This document shows positions 1 to 10,523 of a DNA stretch of 64,000 bases, in pieces. How positions within the stretch are numbered: position 1 is the stretch's first letter; the number at the start of each line of letters is the position of its first letter. The position numbers were made by a program, and so were the translations under genes. Below the pieces are notes generated by a model. It was not told where the DNA came from. It made no database searches and saw only the letters and a list, made by a program, of their open reading frames with translations. The stretch comes from Sarcomyxa edulis. Its lineage: Eukaryota > Basidiomycota > Agaricomycetes > Agaricales > Mycenaceae. Location of the stretch: positions 434,001 through 498,000 of the forward strand of contig QUOL01000018.1 in NCBI GenBank assembly GCA_009761415.1, read 5' to 3'.

Positions 1-363
1 ACAGAGTTTGAGGAATATAACATTAACTGCCTCCTGTACATGAATTGATCTTCAAAATGAACGTGTGTATTTCCATAAATCCATCTGACAGATAATATTT
101 TGGCGTACCCAACCAATGAAAAGTGGTGAGAAGTACAACATAGTCCGAAATTGAGCTCGAGTGTTTGCATGGTATTTACGAATACACATAAAAGTGATAT
201 GATGGCGCTAGAAGATGGAGAGTACTGCAGTGTAAACGTATCATCAGCATATACGATTGTCAGGTTTAATCAGGTGCAAACTTTACTCTGTGAGCGAGGA
301 TCCTACTACCCTTTCTTCGTCTCTCCATCGGAGCTCACGGGAAGACTCGTCTCTGAGACAGTC

Positions 364-845
364 TCAATGACTGACTGCAGCGCTATTTTGCGGTTGAAGT
401 CGCTCACCTATAATATTCGAGTCCAGTCGATCCCGTTTTGAGCCACCACTGCCACTCCCATTTGTTTCTCGACCATCAGAGATAGGAATTTCTCGGACCG
501 CTAGGTCATCTAGGAGATAGGACTCTTCGTCGACGAGAGTGTGTGTGATACCGGTCTGCTCGTCTCGAATTTTTGATTTTGAAGGGACAAGCACGGTGGC
601 GCCGTGAGTCGGTATTAACTCGGATGAGGTTTCATCGTCACCATAGAGATCGTACAAAGCGCCGTCCTCGTCCTCGTCGCTCGTACTATCGTGGTGAGGA
701 GAAACCCGTCAGTCCGCGCTAATTTTGGAGATTAAATGGAGACTGACTTTGACGCTCTAGACTGCGACTCATCAGGGTCAAAGTAGAAAGCAGTGACGAA
801 GTCTTCCACTGGGTCGACGACAGTTGATTGTTGGGATTCGAGCAT
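364..845 (-). CDS. Small hypothetical acidic protein, two exons
   Basis: I do not recognise this protein. The model is ATG at 845 down to 748, a phase-2 intron at 686-747 (GTCAGT to ATAG), then 685 to the TGA at 364-366. It gives about 139 residues. The splice joins two open stretches and creates an acidic run (TSDEDEDGALYDLYGDDE). The C-terminal half is polar and glycine/serine-rich (NGSGSGGSKRD), with no signal peptide or membrane segment, so a soluble, partly disordered protein is likely. ATG 845 is chosen because the longer open frame upstream has no other ATG. The gene may extend further or belong to a larger gene; it lies near the left edge. Support is only the clean intron and the biased composition. 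Confidence 0.4.
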
Positions 846-1720
846 ATGGAATGAGAGAGCGGGGAGAGGAAAGGTGGATGGAATGTGAAGAGACCGAGAC
901 AGAAGAGAGCGCACAAACGATACCCGAGAATATCAAGATTAAATCTCTAATGAGCCCATTTCGGGGTGCTTGTTTCGCACCCCAAATTCTCAGATTCATA
1001 CTGAGAAGTGGCCAGCACGTGCATACGCGTCTAATGAACGACACACGTTACCCCGATGTGAAGCTTTCACATCTGAAGCATCCTATTATAGCGTCGTCAC
1101 AGGGCCGCAGCAACTATGCCACTAGTAGCCATTTACGGGCAAGAGGCGAGTACCCTTCAGCAAGAGTCAGCCCTAGAGTTTGCAAGACAAGGATGGCGAC
1201 CAAGAAAAAGGGGAAGAATGGAAAGAAGTCCAGGCTAAGAATTCGATCCAGGCCGTGATGGCCGACACACAATCATGATAATGATGCTAATCGGTCGACT
1301 TTGATAGATGCTGCCAAAGGGATCTGATAGTAAGTGAGTGCGGTATAGGTGAGTGTCATGCCGAAGTGTTGCAGCCATCACTGGCGTCAGGGGTGTTTGA
1401 GTGATTCGACACCATATGAAACGAAGACCGGCCAATGCATAATCTAGAGTCGATGTCCAAGAGGAGGATAAGGCAGATAGATAGATAGAAGTAACGTCAA
1501 GATAGAAGTTCGAAATCGTGATCCGAAGAGAATATTCCATTGCGACGTTTCCCGGGGAAATTGTTGGTGCTGACGCTGAACCAAAGGTAGAGAAAGAGCT
1601 AGAGGAACAGTGGTATAATGTCTCGGAGCATCTTGATAGAGATAGACGATAATGCGTACTGTAATTACAGAGGAGAGGAACACATCCGCTGTGTAATCAT
1701 ACAGTATGCGGTCCTGGATC
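846..1720. other. Intergenic, no supported gene
   Basis: Open frames here (for example 824-1258 +, 1235-1540 -) are short, lack family motifs and do not join by plausible introns. A cluster of GATA repeats near 1480 (gatagatagata) is a minor simple repeat. I see no RNA gene. Confidence 0.5.
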
Positions 1721-4103
1721 TCATTGAGCAGTCAGGTGGGACACACTTTGCCAAAAGCTACGAAAGTCGATAAGTGAGACAGAGATGCTAAGATGAGATG
1801 CATCAACAGACCTGCAACGCTCCATCAACGACACCGAAGTCGATATAGGATGAACGACAGATTCGTTTTCATCCGTCTTATTAAACAGCATCTCGCTCTG
1901 GTTCATGCTCCAAGGCTTCCACTGCGGGGTCATGGTCGCCTCAAATTTTTCATTGGGATCGAGAGATATAGCAAAATCGAGGAATGACTTGGAAAACGCT
2001 TTGACAAAAGACGCGTTCTTGTAGGGAGGTCCCGCTACAGTGAGGCTGTTTAAAGTGTGACTAGAGTCAGCACGATACTCAATGTGATCGCAAGACAGAT
2101 ACGAACGAAGGAAAATAGTAGATCACGTCGCTTGCATGCTTGGCCGGAGGTACCGCGAACTCTCCCTGGATTAAGATACAAGGATTAGCAATATTACTAT
2201 AACACGCCGTGTTGGACTTTAGACGAACCTTGTAAGACTCCTTATGGAACGCCGCAAGCATATAATATGTGGGACATATCAAGGTAGCTGGATGAAAAAC
2301 CTATTAATATTAGGTAGGTTGATGAAGGTATTTCCGTACATTCTCCCGCGATAGCACCCTTTTGGAACTTCGACGTTCCGAGGCCTGCATAGTGATCTGC
2401 CGCAGCTGCTACCTGCGCATGTCCAAGTCCAGGGAATAAACTGGTGATGAATTCTGGAACCGTTTGCGTCGAATTTGGGCTGACAAAGGTCACTCCTTCG
2501 AAGGCGTTCGTGACTGCGAGGAGGACATCCTTCGAACGACACAAGATCTTTGTGTTACTTTGGCAGAGGAGCACATAGGATGGATGTAGACTCACTCCAT
2601 TGACCTTTCCTTCTTTGAGAGCCATAGACGGCCTCTGGACAATAAACGACCCATCAATAACTGGGACCCAGACGTATGTACCGAAAAATGCTTTCTCGGC
2701 GATGAGGTTGTTTGCGACTTGGAGGACACTGCTGTTGGAAGACCGGAGACAATCAAGGGTATCTTTGAAGGCTGTACAACTAAAAGGAATGATCAGAATT
2801 GATATGCATGTGTCTCAAAAAAGAGCCGTACTCTGCTTGAGCAACAACCTCATTATACAACGTCTGAACGGCCTTACTAAATGACGATCAAATGCGTGCA
2901 CGGAAAGTCTGCATACCTCAGGTATGATGTCGCTGTAGTGGTGTTGCGAGGGCAGAAAATTGGAGCTGCTGATCGCCCCTCGGAAAAGCGGTGGGTCGGT
3001 AAAGCCGTTATTGGCGACTACATGTTGAAGAACAGAGCCGGCACCTATGAGATCGCAACCTTTGTGTGAAAATGGAATATAGGAATTAGTATATTTGCAC
3101 GTACCCGCTGATTCACCCCAGATAGTGACTCTGGTTGGGTCTCCGCCAAATTGGGCTATCTGCACGACATCAGGCGAACGTGCATCTCCAACATTGGCAA
3201 ACGTACATGTTTCTGGACCCAGCGAAGAGCAAACTGCTGGTCAACTGGTACTGTGTTCTGAGTAGCGGCTTCACAAAGGAATGACAAAATAACTTACGCA
3301 GTCCTGCGTTCAACACACCACCAGCTTTCACCTTCGATCCGGAAAGGAACCCTAGCTTAAATGTGAGACAGTGTTGAGAGTGGCTACAGCGAAAGCCGAG
3401 ACATACCCCAAAGCCCCAGACGATACTGAATCACCACTACAATGACCTGGTAGTCGGACTCCCGGATGAGGTCTTGACCGTCATATGGAAGTGATCCACG
3501 GCCACCCGTTGCGCCTCCGGAATGGTAGCTTATCGACGAGTATATTTTAGTCCTCGAGGTCATCTCTGTGGACGTAAAGATCGACTGACCCTCCTCCGTG
3601 AATCCAGACTACAACTGGAAGGTGTGTACGGATTGGCAGGGTTCCAGGAGTCCAGACGCTGAATTTTGATGTGTCATTTTAGGCAAGGTTATCGAGAGTA
3701 CGATTCAAAAACCTACTTTAGGAATAAGCAATCTTCACTGGCAAGTATCTTCGACGTAGGCACAGGATAACCTCCAGTCGTAGCCTGTAAACACGTCGGG
3801 GGCTGTGAATTGGCCAGTTGGATTCCTGATACCTTCCCAGGCTGATGCGGTTCTTGCCAGCGTAACGAGCCTACATAGAGAATATATATGTCACATAGAA
3901 TAACAGTATCATTCAGATAAGTACCCACCAGTGGGCGGCGCTGCGAACCGAATGCCTAGAAACTGCGTGATGTTGCTCGACAGATCCAAAGATCCTTGGT
4001 ACTGTGCATATCCCAAGTCTACCACGGGGGCACTGGAGGTCGAGGAGACCAGTCTTGCGATTGCAAGAAAAAGCACGAAGAGGAGGGGGGACGATGCTAT
4101 CAT
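1721..4103 (-). CDS. Secreted type-B carboxylesterase/lipase (esterase 1)
   Basis: Alpha/beta-hydrolase of the carboxylesterase family (COesterase, cholinesterase/lipase-like), predicted to hydrolyse ester bonds outside the cell. The start at 4103 gives a hydrophobic signal peptide (LLFVLFLAIARLVSS) followed by VVDLGYAQYQG, shared by all four esterases here. In order the spliced exons show the ASEDCLFLK region, VVVWIHGGGS (oxyanion hole), [28 protein letters not shown] (nucleophile serine in GESAG) and a late KHASDVIYYF segment that probably carries the catalytic histidine. The last intron (54 nt, 3n) precedes FWQSVSHLTAQ and the stop at 1721. About a dozen short introns interrupt it, one falling right after GESAG. 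No stop or frameshift was seen in the exons I joined. It is separated from the other three esterases by about 12 kb of unrelated genes. Substrate cannot be told from sequence. Confidence 0.85.
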
Positions 4104-5185
4104 GGCGAAAATGTGGAAGAAGGTATGAGAGAGAGGCAGATACCGCTTTTATAGCTAAAGACTTCATCAGCTACAACCAAGTATAGTATCACAATCACCT
4201 ACATCACTCGTAGTCATATACTATCCCGATTCTTCCGTGCGGATCCTCAGCTCCAGAAACCATTTCTAGTTTAAATTTGGTAGGTGCTGGCGTGGAAATC
4301 GGATGTTCTGGGGCGGAAAGAAGTTTTCATGTCCCAGGTACAGAATATAACTTCCAACTTGGAGTTGCGAGGAAGCTGGAAGGCTTTTCTGGTTCAGGAA
4401 ACAAGGACTCGCGATTGTCAAAAGATTGTCTGCAGCAAGGCTTAGAGTGCACGTGGAATCGGCGACTGAGCCGAGGACTCGAAATCGGTGAGTGGAACGT
4501 CGCGGGTGCAACCCGCAATTCAATTCCAAACGCTTGAGTTTGAGTTTGAGCTAGTTCGAGGGAATCAGATATGTATACAAGTCGTTGGTGTGAGATAGAG
4601 TGGAAGGAGCACCTTTTTCTTCATCCTTCCTAGTTGTTCGGTACAAGGTCCATTGAATAGATGATAGGTTTCGAGACTATCGCGACTGTGTCATAGAAAT
4701 TCAGCAGGCAAGTCGGCCACACTTTCCAGACAGCCATGAATACCAATAAGAACAAAGCGTATACGTTCATATAGGTCCGCAGAGACTCAGGGTCACCGCC
4801 GATAGTCTTATTGGACATATATGGAGGCATTATATTCAAGTCACATTGATGAGACCGGAGAGAAGAGGCGCGTCCAAATGGAGTGGCAATATTCGATGTC
4901 CAATGAACCCAAGGTCTACGCAAGAGTCGGCTAAGAGCTTGGTGAGACACGCTCGCGGAAATACACGCGAATTATTGCTATCCATGGGGCCTGAAATGCG
5001 CTCGAGGTTGAAGGGATTCGAAAGCGTTGATCGATGAGCAGAAAATGATCCTGAACGCGACAAAATGGGAGGCAGAGGGTTTTGCATAATACGACCAAAT
5101 GCACTTCGGATGGCCCCGGGATACTCGACAAAAACCATTGACATACGATGCATCATGCTTACACTTTGCTTACACTTTTCCAAAA
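4104..5185. other. Intergenic, about 1.1 kb, no supported gene
   Basis: Holds the upstream region of esterase 1 and the downstream region of the F-box gene. Open frames at 4266-4529 (-) and 4836-5216 (-) lack motifs and codon bias; I regard them as chance. Confidence 0.5.
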
Positions 5186-6811
5186 CTACCTCAAGTATGA
5201 AGGTACTACTGACCATGATTCTGGTTCAAGATAGTCCCTAGAACCTTCATAACGAATATCTAATCCATCCTGTCTCCATTCATCCAAACGACAACCTATC
5301 ATCTCGCGAAGCCTCTCTTCGATGCCAGATTTGTCATAGTGCCTCAGAACGAGGCACTTCAAGCGAGATTGCGACCCAGCATTCGGACGACGCGGGCGTC
5401 GAGATTCTACTATAGTGAGGAAGCCTTCGGGTGACCAAGGTAAATTCATGCAAAGAGTTTGCAATTGTGGGACTAGCTCATACTGCGCAATTGCCGTCAT
5501 AGCTACATCTGGAAATTCGGCATCGACGCTGAGGAACTTGAGTGAAGGTGTGTAACGCAATACTCGGACGAGAAGATCGGGATGGTGAATGAGGTAAAGG
5601 CTATCGAGTGTGAGCGCAGAGCGGGATACAAAAGCTGCGAATACGTCGATGGGAATATCTGAGGGAACACGGAGTTCTTTGAGAGCTGGAAGCATGAGAA
5701 AAGTGAACAGTGAAGCCATAAGTCCAGGTAAAGCTCCTTCCATCAAGCGTAATGCGCGGAGACGAGGTAGAAGCACCATAGACGTGTTTGGGCCAGGCCG
5801 GTTTGTGGCCAAAACATTGACATGCAACTCCAAGAGATTAATGCAGTGTTCGAGGATGGTGAAAAGAAGGGGAAGCTCCAGTCGAGAGTCGTCATAGTGG
5901 ACAGCGTGGACGTGAATCTGAAGAGAAGTTAACTGCGACCAAGGAAGTGATAGGTAGACGGTCTGTGAAATTGATTCTGCGGAGATGTGGTAATCGAGAG
6001 CGAGATAGCGAAGACTCGTTGCAGAATGAAATAATGCGGTCGATGGAAGCCAAGATGAAAATCTTTCGATTGCCAAAGACTCCAGCAGATCGAATGAACC
6101 GGTAGGAAAGTTGAACAGTCTGGGGAGGGAGATCTCGGGCACGAGCAACTTGATCATGCGGCATCGTTGAACGACCGGAAGGAGTATATGTTGGATTGGG
6201 GCGTCGGCGCACTCGTATCTAGAGTATTCGAATGCGATGTCGAGAGGTAGGGAGCCAGCACGAGAGAGCCATGTCATCGCAAAGTCAATATCATTCTCAC
6301 TAAGCACCACATTTTCCTCCATATAAGGGGGGGTGTAGCCGCTGCTACTGTCAGAATCGTACTCCGAGTCAGGGTCTGTCGGAGTATGTGTGAACAAGAC
6401 ACAGTTCCACAGTTGTTTCAGCTCCAAAGCCACCTGTCTCCATCCACTACAGATTTGGCAAATGGTCAGGTGAGTTTCGCAGGAGTATCGATCAGACAGA
6501 AGGGTCGCTCGCTTAGGGCAGCAGAATATAAAAATTTCGCCCACAAGTTCCGGAGGTAAACGACGGACGGGCGAGTTGATCGATTTGAATGTCATAAGTC
6601 GCGCAGAATGCTCTGCATGCTGAGGTAGGAGATGCTCGGGAGGGGGCTGAGTTCTTTCAAGCTGGGATTCGAGGGCAGATATCTCGTCGCGTTCCTGAGC
6701 TATGAATCTCCGTATCTCGACAGTTTCAGAATCTGAAGGAGCTTCGTTAGTTCGAGTTAAGTGTTTGAGACGTGCATCCATATGCGTTGTCATTGACAGA
6801 GAGCGGGACAT
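5186..6811 (-). CDS. F-box-like protein with C-terminal leucine-rich region
   Basis: Single-exon 541-residue protein of the large agaric F-box family; members are thought to recruit substrates to SCF ubiquitin ligases. The N-terminus has HLTRTNEAPSD, then a predicted coiled coil (about residues 30-75, rich in E/Q: RDEISALESQLERTQ). The F-box-like motif follows (INSPVRRLPPELVGEIFIFC) with the typical ICSGWRQVALELKQLWNCV downstream. Residues 170-540 are leucine-rich, resembling irregular LRRs (MLPALKELRVPS, SLKFLSVDAEF). An acidic insert (DPDSEYDSDSSSGY) sits after the F-box. The ATG at 6811 is the first in frame; MTTHMDARLKH offers later ATGs. It shares domain order with the F-box gene at 61470-63221 and the relic near 58930. 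Family call is firm, substrate unknown. Confidence 0.85.
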   Translation of the reverse strand: MSRSLSMTTHMDARLKHLTRTNEAPSDSETVEIRRFIAQERDEISALESQLERTQPPPEHLLPQHAEHSARLMTFKSINSPVRRLPPELVGEIFIFCCPKRATLLSDRYSCETHLTICQICSGWRQVALELKQLWNCVLFTHTPTDPDSEYDSDSSSGYTPPYMEENVVLSENDIDFAMTWLSRAGSLPLDIAFEYSRYECADAPIQHILLPVVQRCRMIKLLVPEISLPRLFNFPTGSFDLLESLAIERFSSWLPSTALFHSATSLRYLALDYHISAESISQTVYLSLPWSQLTSLQIHVHAVHYDDSRLELPLLFTILEHCINLLELHVNVLATNRPGPNTSMVLLPRLRALRLMEGALPGLMASLFTFLMLPALKELRVPSDIPIDVFAAFVSRSALTLDSLYLIHHPDLLVRVLRYTPSLKFLSVDAEFPDVAMTAIAQYELVPQLQTLCMNLPWSPEGFLTIVESRRPRRPNAGSQSRLKCLVLRHYDKSGIEERLREMIGCRLDEWRQDGLDIRYEGSRDYLEPESWSVVPSYLR

Positions 6812-7278
6812 CTAGAAGTATACGCGAAGGAAGCTGAGACCAAGCTGAGACTCGCTGATATCAAGATATCGATATCGATGAGACTCCATGCGATAATTGC
6901 GATTGAGTTGGCGATTGGCTGGCGAGCTCGGCCTCGGAGGAGATCGACAGGCTAAATTTAGATGTCTGCAGAGAGGCGTCAACTTAGATGTAACGTACTA
7001 TGCATGATGCTAATATGTTATGTTTGCAGGTACCCCGCGACGAAATGGGCGATCTTGTATATCCTAGCCCTTGGAAGCCTTCGGCTTCTTTGAAATCTAA
7101 GGTGTAAGCCTACGGCTTATTGCCCGTAGTTCATTCAGAGGTCAATAATATCAGAAAGAACTTGGGAAACCTTCGTGACAAGGCTGCAGGGCAACGAAAC
7201 CTGGGACGTTTAAGACGGATGAACTTCTGGGATTAGATGTCTGATTCTTATGGGAGTATAAACCTGGCCAAAGTAATA
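6812..7278. other. Intergenic between two minus-strand genes
   Basis: No supported gene. Contains an imperfect local repeat around 7060-7125 (gccttcggcttc and gcctacggcttat) that could fold into a hairpin; its role is unclear. Confidence 0.45.
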
Positions 7279-9583
7279 CTACAACTGCTCGGAGTCAGTG
7301 TGCGTACTGAAATGATCTGTGGACATATGAGTCTGTCAGTATCAAGTGAGGATCTAAAGTGAGACGAACGAGAAAGTTCCTGTAGCGGGATGAACGTAGC
7401 ACTACATCCAGGCTCCAAGCACGCAAATAGCATAGTCGGAGTTCTTACTCCTCGCTGGTCAAGAGGATGGCTCTCAATCACTGTTTGGTCGGTGGTGTCT
7501 CTCGCTTCCGTGGGATTCAATGTAGTGGACATCGACGCATAGTCGTATAGCTCGTCATCACGACCTGATGAATCGCGATCTGCAATGAGATATCGCTCAC
7601 TGTTATGCGCGTACGGCAATTGGCTATGGATCCGTGACGAGCGCGCGGCAGAAATTCGAAAGAGATTACGCCCATGATACGTAGTAGGTGCGAGATCGGA
7701 TGAGTAGTCCTGTGGAGTACTTTGTGTATCGTTCTGTACTGGTCCTTGTAATTCGAGTGTATCTGGGAATGCTGAGGAGGCAGCACTCGAAGCACTGCCC
7801 GAAGGGTCGACCCAACTGTCTACGCGCCGATCTTCAGGTAGCGGTACTCGGCTCTTCTTGGGTTCGATATATGCCCCTCCTGCGAAAAAAGGTTTGATAG
7901 AGCATTCACGAAGAGCAATAATGACCCACCAGATGCAGGATCCATTTTGAGATCAAATTTTGCGATGAGACGAGCGATGAGTCCGTCCTTATCAGGGAAT
8001 ACCTGATCATCCTGGGGAGGATTAATTGGAAGACGATAACGGTGGTGGGTAGAATTATATGTACCGGTTCAACGAGCGAACACCAATCGTCGTCGTGGGT
8101 GATCGCCATTCGAGCAGTCGGAAACTTGTCAACCAATATATCAGCCAGTTTGTAGAAGTATGAAGGTGTAAACGTACTTGGTTCAGAAGGAATGAATTAA
8201 TGACATCCAAAGGGTGGTAAGGGGACTTTCATAGTATTAGAGGGTCAATCAGCGGTGTCGAAAGAGGAATTCACGCACATCGGATGGGTCTACATAGTTT
8301 TGCGCTATAGGGCACGGATCTGGTATATTCTTGCTCGGAAGCTGACTGAACGCGCTGCATGGAAGTATGCGTGACTGCAGTTTTTTGGGCACACTATCCG
8401 TCTTCCTCCTTCTGAGTCCCCTTCTGGGATCATGTCCAGCCGTGGAGATCTTCACTGGTGGAGGGTAACCCATGATCCGAGAGAAAAGGCCATTGCTGCG
8501 GACTTTGATTCTCCATCCTCGAACAAAGATACACTGGTTTCGACCGAACGGCGCATCACAAGAGAAAATGGCATCATCTCGTTCGGTCAAGGGACTACTT
8601 TCGTTCCGAGCGATAGATGATGGGTCCGATAATTCTTGGAGCATCGAGGGTCCATCGGGGCCGACACGGAAGTCGATGGGGTGAGACGAAACGAAGTCTG
8701 AGAACGGTATACCATTCTTCATGACTGTGCGCAGCTGTACTGAGATTCCAGTACCAGCAATGTCCAATGCACCGGAAAACGCTCCCACACCCCAAGAGTG
8801 GGATTTATCGCTCCCCGTTATCAGATAGAGCGAATCGTTGGGTAGGTCCCAGCCTTTCGTATGTGTAAATTTATACCAATCAATCGCATGCCTGAGAGCG
8901 TACTCTCTCCAAATTCCTGGCCTAGCATTCCGGCGAGTAGAGCCACTGGGGAGATGCAAGATAGCACCATCTTGGGTGGCCCACGTGTATTTAGTGACAT
9001 CGGAGTCTGTTTCGGATAGAGATCTGTCAAAATAGAAGTGAGCGACTCTCCTGAGAAGTGGAAAATAACGAGCGTACCTTGACTTCAATGCATCAACAAC
9101 TTGTGGTTTACTAGTCACAGCGCAATTTGGTCTATGATACTCCGGGATAGGAACAATGTCATTTGTATCAAATTCGACTGTCTCAAATCCTTCTGGTACG
9201 CTGAGTCGATTGATACAGTCGTCGGGTTGAGCACGAATATTGAACAAGGGCGCGAAAGCCCCGCTGTCACGATCGACATAGCCAACATCGCCAACACGGA
9301 CACCTTTCGATCGGTAAACGGAGCAATTTGAGAGAGGCTCTGGGACCCAGAGGGGGTATCCATTTCCGGTGAGTAGGAGCTGCTGAGCGTAGACTTCGGG
9401 ACTGCTGAGAGGAGATGAGGACGGAGTCGAGAGGGTTCGTCTGAAGTTCTGATCGTGTTTCGTGAGTTTGAAAACATGTCTAATGCAACAGAATATGCTC
9501 ACCTGCGAGAAAGTTGCTGTATGGACGTTGTAGTTATACTGATTGCCTCCGACAGCGTTCCAAGTACCGCCATTGACACTCAT
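7279..9583 (-). CDS. Agaricomycete orphan-family protein with C-terminal C2H2-like finger
   Basis: Multi-exon gene of a family I recall as common in Agaricomycetes but without a known function. Start ATG 9583 gives MSVNGGTWNAVGGNQYNYNV; this GG-x-WNxVGGNQ opening also begins many agaric NACHT-type proteins. The longer frame to 9724 opens with GTG, so it is not used. Two introns are multiples of 3 and hide inside an open frame: 9449-9502 (54 nt) and one near 9025-9080 (54 nt). Core motifs include GDVGYVDRDSGAF, DDCINRLSVPEGFE, GSLYLITGSDK-like SLYLITGSDKSHSWG and YHPLDVINSFLLNQ. A final splice (GTTCGT to CCACAG, near 7313-7376) produces a C-terminal CLEPGCSATF...LSHHFSTHTDSEQL and a TAG at 7279-7281, a plausible zinc finger. 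The middle is serine-rich and disordered. No transmembrane segment is evident. Confidence 0.7.
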
Positions 9584-10523
9584 GTTGGAGGAACTCGGAA
9601 ACACTGATGGCCCCGATATCAGTGCAGCAGCTTTAGAAAAAGGAGAATAAAGATGTGGGTGCTCGCGACTCGGATGGATCGTCAGCTGAGATTCGTTCCC
9701 ATAATGTGTGCTGTGAGCGCGCACGCTGCTTCTCGGGCGCCAGATTCAACAGCAAACCTACTCTCGAGGACATGGGCGGCCTATTATCGCGACGGTATAA
9801 AAATAGGCAGATAGTAAAATGTCGTGAGCTTGACGGTTGCTTGACGGCGACAAGAAAGACACAAGAGTGCCGCCGGCCGGCAGGAGCTGTTTTCTTCAAT
9901 GGCCCGTGCCAAATAACGCCCGTTTTTCGGACACTCGGTCACGTTTCTCCGGCCGCCAGCCCGGCCGACTTACTTAGTCTCGTATATCGACATCATTGAT
10001 GGTTCTACTCCGATATTCTCACAACTTGAACTAGGCCGACAAGGACAGGACAGAACAGATCACCTTGCTCTGCAGTGGTACAAGTATCCTTACGACTGTT
10101 CTACATCAGCACAAGGGCCTCCCGATGCTCACTTCTTGCGAGTCGACGTCAAATTTCAGTCAGATTCTACCGTGCGGTAAAAATGAGACAATTGCTGATA
10201 CATCGGCTGAATGTGTCGAACAGCCAGTTAACTTGAGGATATCTTCAAATCTACAAATCAGGTATGTTGGATCTCACTCCATTTTCTCTCACCCAAACCA
10301 AACGCGTTCTTTCAGACGCTCGTATTATATTGCCTTACAGCATCGATTTAGCCTCCGGCTGCCTAATCGATGGAAACACGATGTACATGTGCCTTCCCAG
10401 ACCGTGTAACCCGATGAACTTCTCAGGCTTTCTTCTTTCTCTCTGCATCACAAAAAACCTCGATTTCCACTCCTCTGTACCCCACTATCATTCCCTTCGT
10501 CTCACAATAGCTATACTCTACTC
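9584..10523. other. Divergent promoter region between orphan gene (-) and P450 (+)
   Basis: About 0.9 kb with no supported gene. A TATA-like box (GGTATAAAAATAG) lies near 9794-9807 on the + strand. Pyrimidine-rich stretches occur near 10420-10500, just upstream of the P450 start, typical of fungal core promoters. Confidence 0.4.

Noticed and set aside
824..1258. 144-residue open frame on the plus strand
   Set aside because: No motif, unusual composition, overlaps the better-supported small minus-strand gene and contains no splice evidence.
8249..9724. 491-residue continuous frame as a single-exon gene
   Set aside because: It begins with GTG, runs through two 54-nt introns with clear splice sites and ends inside another intron; the spliced model to 7279 fits the family better.
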